In this document: in pieces, positions 7,999 through 17,557 of the stretch
How positions within the stretch are numbered: position 1 is the stretch's first letter
Layout: each line of letters starts with the position of its first letter
Source of the DNA: an uncultured Clostridia bacterium
GTDB lineage: Bacteria; Bacillota; Clostridia; TANB77; CAG-508
Length of the DNA stretch: 64,000 nucleotides
NCBI GenBank assembly: GCA_904381285.1
Contig: CAJFII010000004.1
Location: 1-64,000 of the forward strand
Direction of reading: 5' to 3'
Notes under the pieces: model-generated
Told to the model about the DNA's origin: nothing
Seen by the model: only the letters and a program-made list of their open reading frames with translations
Databases searched by the model: none
Program-made: the position numbers and the translations under genes

Positions 7999-9190
7999 TT
8001 AGTCATTGCTACACATATGTTTTCTTGTCATTTCTAATAGGTTAAGTTCTGTAAAGCCTACAATTTGTGTTTTTGAGCGATCTTTTTTTAGATTTTCTCT
8101 TAACACTTCTATTATTTTTTCTTTGTGCTCATTTTCTTTCATGTCTATGTAGTCTATTATAATAATTCCGCCCTATGTCTCTTAACCTTAATTGTTTAGC
8201 AATTTCTATACTTGCTTCTTTGTTAACTGTATATACAGTTTGCTCTAGACTTTTCGCTCCTATATATTTTCCTGAATTTACATCTATGGCTGTAAGTGCT
8301 TCTGTTTTGTCTATTGTAATAAATCCTCCACATTTTAGCCATACTTTTCTATTTTCTATTTTTTCTAATTGTGTTCTTAAGTCATAAATATCTAGTATAT
8401 CTTTTTCATTTTTTAATTCTACTTCTATTGATTGTTTGGTTTCAGATAATATTTTATGAATTTCTTCATATTGTTTTTGATTATTTACTATAATTCTTTT
8501 TATATCTTGGTCTACTAAATCAATCAGTATTCGCCTTACTATTCCTGGATTTTTATACACTAATTTTGGTATTTCATTTTTAGAATTTTGAGATTCTTTT
8601 TTTATGTTTTCCCATTGTTTCTCCAAATTGTTTATATCTTCTATTATTTCTTTTTCGCTTTTTCCAATAGCTGATGTTCTTACAATTATGCCAGCATTAT
8701 TGGATATATTGTTTTCTACTATTTGAATTAATCTTTGTCTTTCTTTTTCGTCTTCAATTTTTTGAGAAATTGTGATAAACTTTGCTTCTGGCATATATAC
8801 ACAAAATCTACCTGGCAAATTAATATGTGTGGATACTCTTGCTCCTTTTTTATTTGTACTATCACGTTTAACTTGCACTAAAATTGGCATTCCGACTTTA
8901 ACTATATCTTTAATATTACTTTTTTTCATTACTTCTTCTGGATTATTGGTTTTTGTATCTAATTTAGGTAAAATATCTTTTAAATGTATAAATGTATTTT
9001 TATTTTCTCCAATATCTACAAATGCTGCTTGCATTCCCTGCAATACATTTTGAATTTTTCCTACATATATATTTCCTTCTAATCTTTTTATTTCATTACT
9101 TTCTATATATCTTTCTATTAATTTACCATTTTCCACAAGCATAATGGTTTTACTTTCATTTTCATCTATGTTAATTATTATTTCTTTCAT
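7999..9190 (-). CDS. rng: ribonuclease G/E family endoribonuclease, read through one +1 shift
   Basis: Single-strand-specific endoribonuclease for rRNA/mRNA processing, about 396 residues. AAAGGA supports the start at 9190 rather than 9205. The S1 domain is near residues 35-115 (GNIYVGKIQNVLQGMQAAFV); the first metal site is TAIDVNSGKY near residue 300. After QLRLRDIG the frame meets CGG at 8170; skipping the C gives GGIIIIDYIDM, the second catalytic Asp strand, and then continues to VGFTELNLLEMTRK. Unshifted reading ends 14 codons later with no catalytic Asp. It is followed by bofA and preceded by pth. Confidence 0.85.
8168..8170 (-). other. in-frame CGG, +1 shift site 5 (rng)
   Basis: Context ATA GGG C GGA ATT ATT. 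Skipping C gives Ile-Gly-Gly-Ile-Ile, matching the conserved double glycine of RNase E/G that follows RLRD. Confidence 0.8.
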
Positions 9191-9205
9191 GTATTGTCCT
9201 TTCAT

Positions 9206-9763
9206 TTAATTGTATTTATTCATAGCAGTATCAATTCCATTTTTAATAATTTCTTCTACTGCTAATTCTGCTTTTTCTACACCTGTTTGTAATATGTTAT
9301 ATTCTTCATCTGGTATATTTCCTATTACATAATTTATGACATCATTTTTATATTCTGGTGTTCCAATTCCTATTCTAATTCTTGGAAATTCTGTACTTGA
9401 TAATTCTTGTACTATAGATTTCATTCCATTATGATTTCCTGGACCACCTTTTTTTCTAATTTTTATTACTCCTTTTTCAATATCCATATCATCATATATA
9501 ACAATGATTTTTTCTAATTCTTGCTTATAAAAGTTCACAAATTCTCGTACAGCTTCTCCACTTAAATTCATATATGTTTGAGGCTTTACTAGAATTACTT
9601 TTTCATTTTCTATATCTCCTGTTCCATATATGGATTTAAATTTGGTACGAGTCATGTCTATTTTATATTTATTTGCTATTTTATTAACCGTATCAAACCC
9701 CATATTATGCCTTGTTCTTGCATATTTTTCTTCTGGGTTACCTAGTCCTATTATTAAATACAT
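9206..9763 (-). CDS. pth: peptidyl-tRNA hydrolase
   Basis: Cytoplasmic esterase that frees tRNA from prematurely released peptidyl-tRNA. The enzyme is normally essential. Motifs: IGLGNPEEKYARTRHNMGFD with the catalytic His near residue 20, KPQTYMNLSGEAV, IVIYDDMD and the GGPGNHNGMKSI segment. GAGGG supports the start at 9763 instead of the longer frame at 9781. It precedes rng, whose start follows almost at once. A Pth gene beside a putative frameshift system is suggestive only, since ribosome stalling produces its substrate. Confidence 0.93.
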   Translation of the reverse strand: MYLIIGLGNPEEKYARTRHNMGFDTVNKIANKYKIDMTRTKFKSIYGTGDIENEKVILVKPQTYMNLSGEAVREFVNFYKQELEKIIVIYDDMDIEKGVIKIRKKGGPGNHNGMKSIVQELSSTEFPRIRIGIGTPEYKNDVINYVIGNIPDEEYNILQTGVEKAELAVEEIIKNGIDTAMNKYN

Positions 9764-9838
9764 CTTTACCCTCTTCTTCATATTTTCCTATATATTGTAC
9801 ATTGTTTTTATTAATTTTACAAGTAATATATGAAGTTT

Positions 9839-10330
9839 TTACCATTTTCTAATTCCCTCGATATGTAGAAATCTATGTTTTATATAATTATATGTAGATA
9901 CTTTTCTTCCAAATGAATCAAATGTATGTGTTGCAACAAATATGCTATCTAAGTCATTTTGTAGTTTATCTACTACAATTAAACTATGTCCAAATACCTC
10001 TCCATCAAATGATAATTGCACAATATCGCCTATTTCTATTTTTTCTATTTCTACTAAGCTTGCAAACGGACCTACCGATTTATTATTAAGTAAAAATTTT
10101 GCTAAAAATTCCACACCAGTCCAAGATGGTGTTTTGTCATTTGCATTTTTATAGTACCATCCTTTTGGATTATAATTCATTGTATTACATCCGTAAAAAA
10201 TGCATTGTGATACAAAGTTTGTACAGTCTCCACCAATAGCATCATAATTGTAGTAGCTTGGATTTCTTTGGTATGCCCATTTTTTTGCATATTCTTTTGC
10301 CTTTTGTCTGTTATATTCCACAATTTGCAT
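9839..10330 (-). CDS. Amidase_6-family cysteine amidase
   Basis: 163-residue protein of the putative amidase domain family (Amidase_6). The core motif AIGGDCTNFVSQCIFYG carries the likely catalytic Cys near residue 36, and the His is in FGHSLIVVDK near residue 117. Such domains cut amide bonds, often in cell wall peptides, and are common in sporulating Clostridia. No signal peptide or membrane segment is visible, so export is unclear. It stands alone between pth and a glycosyltransferase cluster. Confidence 0.8.
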   Translation of the reverse strand: MQIVEYNRQKAKEYAKKWAYQRNPSYYNYDAIGGDCTNFVSQCIFYGCNTMNYNPKGWYYKNANDKTPSWTGVEFLAKFLLNNKSVGPFASLVEIEKIEIGDIVQLSFDGEVFGHSLIVVDKLQNDLDSIFVATHTFDSFGRKVSTYNYIKHRFLHIEGIRKW

Positions 10331-10393
10331 ATAAAAAACACCTCATATTAGTATATGAGGCAATAACTTGAGAGTATTTATTATTTTAGTAAT

Positions 10394-11347
10394 TTATAAT
10401 TTTTTTAATTTCTTTAGTATATCTTTTTCTGAAGAATCAAGCAATTTATATGTATCTATTATATCATCATCAATATATTTAACCGTTTCAATTATTTTCT
10501 CAATATGTGTTCTTATTTCTAAACAATTTAAAATTCTGTATTCACATTTAATTCTCCATTTTAATTCATAAAGTAAAACATATTGTATATATTTAATTGT
10601 CTTATTATATTTTTTATTTGATTCGTCAATCAGTTTCTTCCATAAATAGTTTGGTGTATCACAATACCAAGATTTATTTTCAAATTTGCTTTGAATTGTT
10701 GAATTATCTGCAATTCTTTTCCTATAATTATATATAGCTTCTCTACTAACACCATACTTAAGTTTATTTAATAAAATAGAATTAATAAATAAACAATCTT
10801 CACCTATTCTTAATCTTGTATCAAATTTCATACTCTTTACAATTTCACTTTTAAATAGTGATGAAGCCACATGTAGAATAAGCATTTCTGGTTCTTTTTC
10901 TATATTTACTATTCTGGTTTCTTCAAATTTATAATCTAAATAATGGTAATCTTCATTTCCTTCAAAATTCTTAATCCTAGCACTTACAAAATCAATTTCT
11001 TGATAATTTTCTTCCATAAAATTATACATATATAACAAAGCATCTTTGTCCCATTTATCATCACTATCAATAAAATTTACATACTTACCTTGTATATACT
11101 TTAAACCCTTATTTCTAGCAGAAGAAACACCTTGATTCTCTTGTTTTAAATATATAATATTATCATAAATATTTTTATATTTTAAACATATCTCCTCACT
11201 ATTGTCTTTTGACCCATCATTAACTAATATTAACTGAATATTTTGAAAACCAATTGTTTGATTAATAACACTGTTGATACTATCTTCTAAATAACTTCCT
11301 GAATTATAAATAGGAATAATTATCGATATTTTATATTTATATTCCAT
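10394..11347 (-). CDS. family 2 glycosyltransferase
   Basis: Inverting GT-A glycosyltransferase, 317 residues. The N-terminal KISIIIPIYNSGSYLEDSINSV, the LVNDGSKDNS sugar-nucleotide site and the metal-binding FIDSDDKWD near residue 95 are typical for transferases that build capsule, teichoic acid or exopolysaccharide. The C-terminal third is unassigned. It is grouped with an aldo/keto reductase and a GT4 enzyme, which suggests a small surface-glycan locus. No membrane helices are visible. Confidence 0.88.
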   Translation of the reverse strand: MEYKYKISIIIPIYNSGSYLEDSINSVINQTIGFQNIQLILVNDGSKDNSEEICLKYKNIYDNIIYLKQENQGVSSARNKGLKYIQGKYVNFIDSDDKWDKDALLYMYNFMEENYQEIDFVSARIKNFEGNEDYHYLDYKFEETRIVNIEKEPEMLILHVASSLFKSEIVKSMKFDTRLRIGEDCLFINSILLNKLKYGVSREAIYNYRKRIADNSTIQSKFENKSWYCDTPNYLWKKLIDESNKKYNKTIKYIQYVLLYELKWRIKCEYRILNCLEIRTHIEKIIETVKYIDDDIIDTYKLLDSSEKDILKKLKKL

Positions 11348-11361
11348 TTTTATACCCTCTT

Positions 11362-12186
11362 TTATATAATCTCTCCAAATTTATTAGGATCCATGGTAGA
11401 ACCAGCAAAAAATTTCATATTATTTATAAATTTCATATCTTCATTTGAAATTGTAAAATCAAAAACGTCTTTATTTTCTAGCATTCTATTCCAATTAGTT
11501 GTTTTGGGCAATGGTATTACTTCGTTTTGTAAGCACCACTTTATGCATAATTGTGCAACCGATTTATTATATTTACTTGCAATTCTAATTAAATCCTTAT
11601 TTTGTAACATTTTTCCTTTTCCTAGCGGTGCCCATGCCTCAACAATTATATTATTCTCTTTACAAAAATTAATAGTTTCTTCTCTCATTAAACCCGGATG
11701 GAATTCTAGTTGATTAACCATTGGTATGATTTCACAATTATTTAAGATATTTTCTAAATGATGTTTTAAAAAATTAGAAACTCCAATCGCTCTTACTTTT
11801 TTCTCTTTATATAGTTTTTCTAATGCTTTCCAAGTTTCTACATTTAGTTGTTCATTATCATTTTTTGGCCAATGTATTAAAAATAAATCTATATAATCTA
11901 ATTGCAAATTTTTCAACGAATTTTCAAAAGACTTAATTGTATTTTCATATCCCATTGAATCTTTCCAAACTTTGCTTGTTATAAAAATTTCTTCTCTTGG
12001 TATATTACTTTCTTTTATTGCTGCTCCAATATATTGTTCATTTTTATAAACAGATGCTGTATCTATATGTCTATATCCTGCCATCAAAGCCTGTTTTATA
12101 TTTATAATACATTCTTCTCCTTCTATTAAAGATGTACCAAAACCTATATTTGGAATATGCACTCCATTTTTTAATGTTGTATACAT
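11362..12186 (-). CDS. aldo/keto reductase
   Basis: NADPH-dependent carbonyl reductase of the AKR superfamily, 274 residues, TIM barrel. The catalytic tetrad can be seen: Asp and Tyr in HIDTASVYKNE, Lys in ITSKVW, His in FLIHWPK. The cofactor end is VIPLPKTTNWNRM. The substrate cannot be told from sequence. It lies between two glycosyltransferase genes with gaps of only 14 bases on each side, so co-transcription is likely. Confidence 0.9.
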   Translation of the reverse strand: MYTTLKNGVHIPNIGFGTSLIEGEECIINIKQALMAGYRHIDTASVYKNEQYIGAAIKESNIPREEIFITSKVWKDSMGYENTIKSFENSLKNLQLDYIDLFLIHWPKNDNEQLNVETWKALEKLYKEKKVRAIGVSNFLKHHLENILNNCEIIPMVNQLEFHPGLMREETINFCKENNIIVEAWAPLGKGKMLQNKDLIRIASKYNKSVAQLCIKWCLQNEVIPLPKTTNWNRMLENKDVFDFTISNEDMKFINNMKFFAGSTMDPNKFGEII

Positions 12187-12200
12187 ATTTATACCTCTTT

Positions 12201-13388
12201 TTAAATTAAACTGCTTTTATAAATATCTATTAGCTTGTCTATTAATAAATCTTGACTATAATTGTCTTTAGCATAATCAGCTAGATAATTAGAATCAAAC
12301 TTTATTTCGTTATTTAATATTTTCAAAATTGCCTCTTTTAATTCTAGAATATTTTCATTTCCTATTAAAATCCCCACTTTTTCATTAACAAAATCTGGTA
12401 TTCCACCTTGGTTAGTAGCTATAACTGGAGTACCACACGCTATAGCCTCTAGTGCAACTAATCCAAATGCTTCTTTTCTTGATGGTACTACGCAAACATC
12501 AGAAATATTATATATTTTTCTTAGGATATCATGATTTTGGTTTCCTAAAAACACTACATTATTTAATCCTAATTCTTCCTTCATTTTATTTAAGTTCTTA
12601 TATTCTTCACCATATCCCACTATTAATGTTAAAGTATCATCATTTTCATAATATTTTGCTGCCTGTAATAATAAGTCTACACCTTTATTCTTTGCTAACC
12701 TTCCAGCAAAGCATACAACTTTATCATATGTTTTATCAATTTCTAATTCTGTAAATATTTCTTTTTTATTATAGTTTTCTTTATAAAAATAATTTTTATC
12801 ATATCCATTTGAAATAGTAACGATTTTGTCTTTATCCTCTTTGAAAATATTTGCTATAACATCCCTACTATGATTAGATATCGCAATTATTTTTTTACAA
12901 CCTCTTGCTACTCTGTACATTATTTCATGAAATTTAGGCCATTCTTCATATCCCATAATATCGGATCCGTGGGAAGTCACTACAACAGGAATATTATATT
13001 CTAGAGCTATGCTTGATATAATCCATATATGTTGTGCATGTATTACATCTGGTTTAAACTCTAAAATTTCCTCTTCTATTGCTTTTCTAAAAGCTTCTTT
13101 ATACTGTTCTAATTGTAAATCTGTCATATTTCCAAATAACAAATTACTTCTAGGATGTGGATCAAAACATGGAAAATTAAAATTCTGTTGTCCATTTATT
13201 TTCTCTTCATATTTAAAAAATACCGGATGTAATTTTATATCTTTTAAGTCAGAAAAATTACTTGTATTTTCTGGTGTTATAATACAAGTTTTATGACCTT
13301 TTTTTTCTAAACTTTTCGCTATATTTGCAACATATACTCCACTTCCTGAGCCTTGTAGTGGAAAGTGATTTATTAATAAAATTTTCAC
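12201..13388 (-). CDS. family 4 glycosyltransferase
   Basis: Retaining GT-B glycosyltransferase, 395 residues. The N-terminal Gly-rich acceptor loop is NHFPLQGSGSGVYVANI; the donor domain carries CFAGRLAKNKGVDLLLQAA and the E-x7-E motif in PSRKEAFGLVALEAIACGTPV near residues 305-325. These features match GT4 enzymes such as those making glycolipids or capsular sugars. First gene of a likely three-gene run with the reductase and the GT2 enzyme. Confidence 0.9.
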   Translation of the reverse strand: MKILLINHFPLQGSGSGVYVANIAKSLEKKGHKTCIITPENTSNFSDLKDIKLHPVFFKYEEKINGQQNFNFPCFDPHPRSNLLFGNMTDLQLEQYKEAFRKAIEEEILEFKPDVIHAQHIWIISSIALEYNIPVVVTSHGSDIMGYEEWPKFHEIMYRVARGCKKIIAISNHSRDVIANIFKEDKDKIVTISNGYDKNYFYKENYNKKEIFTELEIDKTYDKVVCFAGRLAKNKGVDLLLQAAKYYENDDTLTLIVGYGEEYKNLNKMKEELGLNNVVFLGNQNHDILRKIYNISDVCVVPSRKEAFGLVALEAIACGTPVIATNQGGIPDFVNEKVGILIGNENILELKEAILKILNNEIKFDSNYLADYAKDNYSQDLLIDKLIDIYKSSLI

Positions 13389-13701
13389 TTCTGCATCCTT
13401 CCTTTTATTTTTATTGCTACTAATTTACTTTATCATATTTCATCTAATTTTGTCAAATTTCAGTATCTTAAATTTCTATTAATAATTTTCTAATTATTAC
13501 TATCTCTAATTTGTAATTTCTTTTACTATCTATCATTTACTCGTTTTCAATATTTCTTCTATTAATTTATTAGACACATAAAAGTACCTAGAAATTAAAA
13601 TTCAACTTACTTCCTAGGCATTTATCACACAAAGCATTAAAATTATAATCATATTCTTTAAAGCCTTGTCTATTATATCATATCTTTTAATTTATAGCAA
13701 A
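13389..13701 (-). other. 313-base gap without a gene
   Basis: Very AT-rich. The only structure I see is an imperfect CCTAGG-type stem near 13588-13618, which may end transcription of the VanY gene. No convincing open frame with a ribosome site on either strand. The promoter of the GT4 gene presumably lies here. Confidence 0.4.
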
Positions 13702-14514
13702 TTATACCGCTTCTGCTCCTTTTAAATACTCAATATACTCTTCTAAACAAAAACCTTTTTCTTTCATTATTTTAGCATGTTCTTCTCCCACATATCTCCA
13801 ATGCCATGATTCATATGTTATCCCAGTAATATCTTGCTTGTCCTCTGGATAACGTAAAACAAAACCATAGTCTTGCGCATTTTCTTGTAACCATTCAAAT
13901 GCTTTTGTATCTTCAAATTCATTTGTTACTGTATTAAAGTCTGCTGCTAATCCTAAGTTGTGCTCACTCATTTCTGGTCTTTGTACAACTGTTTGTGCTA
14001 ATTTTTCAGCTTCTTCTTGCTCTTCTCCTTGTTCAATGTAATATTGTACTTTATTATTAAATAATTCTTCTTGCTTTTCGTAGCTTCTGTAAGCTGATTG
14101 CACCCAAATAGCAGTTATTCCTTCTTTATACATTGCATTTATCATCTCTTTTAAATATGATATCGCTCTTTTATCAAACATAACTCCATCATCTATTTCC
14201 TCTAATTCTGGCACATAACTACTATCAACCGAATTATCTTTGTTAACTAATTTTAAATTCCATTCATTTAACACCTCAGAGTTTACACCTGCATTACTAG
14301 ATACTTGTGTAACTCCTTTTGTTACTTCATTATCACCTATTGCTTCTTCTAGTGTTTTTGTTTGTGCCTCTTGTGTTGTTTTTTCATCTTCTTTATTAAA
14401 TAATGAAATAATACCAGAAATTATAGCCCATAAAAGCCATATAATAAGTGCTAAACCTACTATTACCATCAAAATTCTTTTTATAAACTTACTTTTATTT
14501 CTTATTCTTAACAT
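13702..14514 (-). CDS. D-alanyl-D-alanine carboxypeptidase, VanY (M15B) type
   Basis: Membrane-anchored metallopeptidase that trims the terminal D-Ala from peptidoglycan stem peptides. One N-terminal membrane helix (residues 12-34) is followed by an acidic linker and the M15 domain. Motifs: SAYRSYEKQEELF, the zinc ligands in SEHNLGLAADFNT, and the catalytic Glu/His region ESWHWRYVG. There are no VanS/VanR-type regulators or other van genes next to it, so it is a housekeeping wall enzyme rather than a resistance cluster. Confidence 0.9.
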   Translation of the reverse strand: MLRIRNKSKFIKRILMVIVGLALIIWLLWAIISGIISLFNKEDEKTTQEAQTKTLEEAIGDNEVTKGVTQVSSNAGVNSEVLNEWNLKLVNKDNSVDSSYVPELEEIDDGVMFDKRAISYLKEMINAMYKEGITAIWVQSAYRSYEKQEELFNNKVQYYIEQGEEQEEAEKLAQTVVQRPEMSEHNLGLAADFNTVTNEFEDTKAFEWLQENAQDYGFVLRYPEDKQDITGITYESWHWRYVGEEHAKIMKEKGFCLEEYIEYLKGAEAV

Positions 14515-14590
14515 ACAATCTCTTCTTTCGTCTATTTCTTCTTTTATTGTATTGTTTTTGAATTATAAAGTCAATATTTTTTTAGTATTG

Positions 14591-15262
14591 TTATATTTTA
14601 CCAGTTTTACTTAGTTTAGCGATTAATGCTTTTATTTTTATTCCTTCATCTGAAAACATTTTTTCATGCTCAGTTATAATATTATCTTCTATGTTTTCAC
14701 TATGTAAATCATGTGTTTTCCATATAACTTGGTATCCAGCTTCTTCAAAATAATGCAAACTATCTATAAATAAGTTGTCATCATCTGTTTTAAAATGAAT
14801 CTCTCCTCCATCTTTTAAAAAAGTTTTATATAATTCTAACTGTCTTGTATGTGTCAATCTCTTTTTATGATGTTTACCTCTTGGCCATGGATTACAAAAG
14901 TTGATATAAATTCTATCTACCTGATCGTTTTCATCCATCATTGTTAAGATTTGTTCAATATTACATCTCGTTAATATAACATTATCAATTATTCTATTTT
15001 CTTTTCTATAAACTTCTTCTACGTTTCTTTTGGCAAGTCCCAACATTGTATCTATTAAATCGACTCCTATAAAATTAATCTCTGGATTTCTACAGGCAAG
15101 ATTAGCAATAAACTGTCCTTTTCCACATCCGAGTTCAATTTGTAGTGGTCTTTCCACTTTAAAAACACTTTTCCACTTTCCTTTATTTTCTTGTGGTGTA
15201 TCTATATAAAATGGACATTCTTCTAGTTCTTGTTTCGTCCAACTCCTTTTTCTAATTCGCAT
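14591..15262 (-). CDS. trmB: tRNA (guanine-N7-)-methyltransferase
   Basis: Methylates G46 in the variable loop of tRNAs using S-adenosylmethionine; 223 residues. SAM site LELGCGKGQFI near residue 43; the family loop reads NFCNPWPRGKHHKKRL, with Cys-Asn where Ser-Asp is usual. The start at 15262 has AGGAG and overlaps the end of the MFS gene by 40 bases, so the two are translationally linked. Confidence 0.92.
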   Translation of the reverse strand: MRIRKRSWTKQELEECPFYIDTPQENKGKWKSVFKVERPLQIELGCGKGQFIANLACRNPEINFIGVDLIDTMLGLAKRNVEEVYRKENRIIDNVILTRCNIEQILTMMDENDQVDRIYINFCNPWPRGKHHKKRLTHTRQLELYKTFLKDGGEIHFKTDDDNLFIDSLHYFEEAGYQVIWKTHDLHSENIEDNIITEHEKMFSDEGIKIKALIAKLSKTGKI

Positions 15263-16581
15263 TTTATTTCTCCTATATCTTCTATTTTATATTCTTCTGG
15301 CTTTAATCCTAGTCTAGATTTACTATAAATAGCTAGAATAGCTATCATACCAGTACAAATAAGACCTAAAATTAGTAATGCATTATATATATCTGTTACT
15401 TTTAGAATAGATGACGCAATAACGCCAATTACCATTTTTCCGATATTAGACATGATACCATTTATGGAATATATTTTTGGCAATATTTTACTATCTGAAA
15501 AATTATTCATATATCTTTGTTTTAATACTTGATATACTCCTTTTGCATATGCTCTGGCAATAAATACTCCTGTTACAAACATTAGTTGAATTTCAAATGG
15601 AATATTTAATATTGTTGCTATTCCTAATATAATACTTCCTAAAGTTAATAATAAACCTATATATGTTAAAGAATGGTTTTTATGTTTTTTATTAAATTTA
15701 TTTGATTTTGTTGAAAAAATCCCTACTAATAATTGAAAACTAGCCAACATAAAGCCAATATAATAAGATGGTATTTGCATTTCTTTTAATAATGTTTTTT
15801 GATAAGTTTCAAATGTACTTATTATTCCCCATAGCACACCTATAAAAATTAATAAAGTAAATAAACGTTTTGATTTAAATATAAATTTAAATCCATCTTT
15901 TAAATCATATAAAATCGTTTTTACTTCTTCATTTATATCTTTTGTTTCCTTTTGATCTGTTTCTTTTTCGATATCAATAAAATTCATAGCAATAATTAAT
16001 GCAAATAAATTTACCGCTAAGCATAAACAAATTGGTATATATGGATTTATTGCATACAAAAAGCCTGAAATTAAAACAGATGTAGCTCCCATAAAACAAA
16101 ATTTAGAATATCCTTTTCCATCAATTTTTGAAAAAATTTCTCCTTTTCTTTTTGCCTTTGGTAAAGAAACATTTAAAAGATTAGATTCCGCAATTCCTTT
16201 TATTCCAAATCCAATAGCCGATATTCCTTGTGATATCAAAAGCCATATAAAATTAGGACAAACTAATATAATAGTCATTGAAATAAGATTAAGTAATTGT
16301 CCTAAAACAACTGCATTCCTTTTTCCGATTTTTTCAATTATTATCGTATTAGGAACTTGAAATAAAATGTACATAAAAGCATAAAATGAACCTGCTAGTA
16401 CAATATCTGCTGCTGAAATATTTTTTATTTCTGTTAAAAATAAAACTTCAATTCCATAATAAAATATCCAATCTAATCCTACCATTTTATAAATTGGATA
16501 TAATTTCATATTGTTTTTTCTTATTTTAGCAAGTTTCTTTTCATCCATCTTTATTCCTCTTTCGTTTTTATTGTTTTGCAT
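15223..16581 (-). CDS. MFS transporter
   Basis: Major facilitator superfamily permease, 452 residues, with about 12 hydrophobic segments and the loop motif EKIGKRNAVVLGQL after helix 2. The substrate is not evident; the central loop is charged and long as in drug or sugar exporters. The real start is probably MDEKKLAKIRK, 11 residues into the frame (16548). It ends inside trmB and is separated from hsp20 by a strong terminator. Confidence 0.85.
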   Translation of the reverse strand: MQNNKNERGIKMDEKKLAKIRKNNMKLYPIYKMVGLDWIFYYGIEVLFLTEIKNISAADIVLAGSFYAFMYILFQVPNTIIIEKIGKRNAVVLGQLLNLISMTIILVCPNFIWLLISQGISAIGFGIKGIAESNLLNVSLPKAKRKGEIFSKIDGKGYSKFCFMGATSVLISGFLYAINPYIPICLCLAVNLFALIIAMNFIDIEKETDQKETKDINEEVKTILYDLKDGFKFIFKSKRLFTLLIFIGVLWGIISTFETYQKTLLKEMQIPSYYIGFMLASFQLLVGIFSTKSNKFNKKHKNHSLTYIGLLLTLGSIILGIATILNIPFEIQLMFVTGVFIARAYAKGVYQVLKQRYMNNFSDSKILPKIYSINGIMSNIGKMVIGVIASSILKVTDIYNALLILGLICTGMIAILAIYSKSRLGLKPEEYKIEDIGEIKCELEKGVGRNKN

Positions 16582-16620
16582 TATTGTATCATAAGTATTA
16601 TTTTATGACAATAATTTTAA

Positions 16621-16662
16621 AAAGAAAACTGACTATGAATAATTTCATAGTCAGTTTTCTTT
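16621..16662 (-). terminator. bidirectional-looking terminator after hsp20
   Basis: A perfect 18-base-pair stem pairs 16621-16638 with 16645-16662, loop of six bases, poly-A and poly-T flanks. It abuts the hsp20 stop codon. Confidence 0.9.
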
Positions 16663-17082
16663 TTAGTCATCAATTTGAATATATTTCTTTTCTGGTAATT
16701 TTTTTGTTTCTTCTTTTTTTGGCACTTCTATTTTTAAAGTTCCGTTTTTGAAAGATGCTTTTATATCTTCGCTCTTAACTTCATCTCCTACATAGAAGCT
16801 TCTTGAACATGAACCCATGTATCTTTCTTTTCTTACAAATTTTCCTTCTTCTTTTTCTTCTTTGTCAGAATCGATTGTTGCATGTACTGTTAAGTATCCA
16901 TCTTCTACATCAATTTTAATATTTTCTTTTTCATAACCAGGTAAATCAATATCAATTAAATATTTGTCTTTCTTTTCTTTAATGTCTGTTTTCATAACTT
17001 TGCTTTCACCTTCTGTAAAGAATGGATCTCTAAACATTTCTCCTATTAGATCAAAATCTCTTCTTCTTGGTATCATCATCAT
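16663..17082 (-). CDS. Hsp20 / alpha-crystallin small heat shock protein
   Basis: ATP-independent holding chaperone, 139 residues. The alpha-crystallin domain spans about residues 28-130, with IDIDLPGYEKENIKIDV and a later FKNGTLKIEVPKK; the C-terminal tail is short. It is a single gene between a strong terminator and an upstream promoter carrying a CIRCE-like operator, so HrcA control after heat or protein stress is likely. Confidence 0.93.
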   Translation of the reverse strand: MMMIPRRRDFDLIGEMFRDPFFTEGESKVMKTDIKEKKDKYLIDIDLPGYEKENIKIDVEDGYLTVHATIDSDKEEKEEGKFVRKERYMGSCSRSFYVGDEVKSEDIKASFKNGTLKIEVPKKEETKKLPEKKYIQIDD

Positions 17083-17163
17083 ATAAATCTACTTCCTTTC
17101 ATTTTTATGTGTTGACACCCTTTAGGTAGCACATATTTAATTTTTAAGGTATCTTTTACCTTT

Positions 17164-17214
17164 TACATTTTTATTATATCACCATTTTTAGCAGTGTCAA
17201 GTGTCAAGTGCTAA
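17164..17214 (-). promoter_or_regulatory. hsp20 promoter with a CIRCE-like HrcA operator
   Basis: On the minus strand TTGACA, 16 bases, TATAAT precede hsp20. Overlapping the -35 is an inverted repeat at 17188-17214: TTAGCA, 15 bases, TGCTAA. This is the outer part of the CIRCE element at exactly its normal 27-base length, but the inner three bases of each arm differ from consensus. A weakened HrcA site is the best explanation. Confidence 0.7.
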
Positions 17215-17257
17215 AATTCACAAAAGTTTCACATTTCTTTTTATATTAATGTTTTTA

Positions 17258-17446
17258 TTAATCTTTTATCATCGCTTGAAAAAACTTGTAGGAATCTGGA
17301 CCTGTTCTCATTGTAGAAATTCCTCCTTGTACTTTCCATCCATTACTGCATAATTGATTTACATTTTTCATAATAGCTTCGACTCCTCTACTTATACTTG
17401 AACTTTCACAAAATACAATTTTGTAAGAACTAGCTTGATTATTCAT
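17258..17446 (-). CDS. small DUF1737-like protein
   Basis: 62 residues. YKIVFCESSSI at the N-terminus, a helix with VNQLCSNGWKVQGGIST and a C-terminal FFQAMIKD match the pattern of DUF1737/DUF4177 small proteins, whose function is unknown. The ribosome site AAGGAGAGAGG lies before the ATG. No partner gene is adjacent; it sits between hsp20 and the type I toxin-antitoxin locus. Confidence 0.65.
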   Translation of the reverse strand: MNNQASSYKIVFCESSSISRGVEAIMKNVNQLCSNGWKVQGGISTMRTGPDSYKFFQAMIKD

Positions 17447-17522
17447 ATAACCTCTCTCCTTTAATTATTAAATAGATTTTCTCTTATTTTTCTCTAAGAG
17501 AAATAACATTTTGAAAAATTAT

Positions 17523-17551
17523 TTGACAAATCTGTTTAATCTGTGTATAAT
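17523..17551 (+). promoter_or_regulatory. consensus promoter of the antisense RNA
   Basis: TTGACA at 17523-17528 and TATAAT at 17546-17551 with a 17-base spacer, a perfect vegetative promoter. It fires toward the 3' end of the toxin gene, and there is no open frame downstream on this strand. Confidence 0.85.
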
Positions 17552-17557
17552 TATTAT

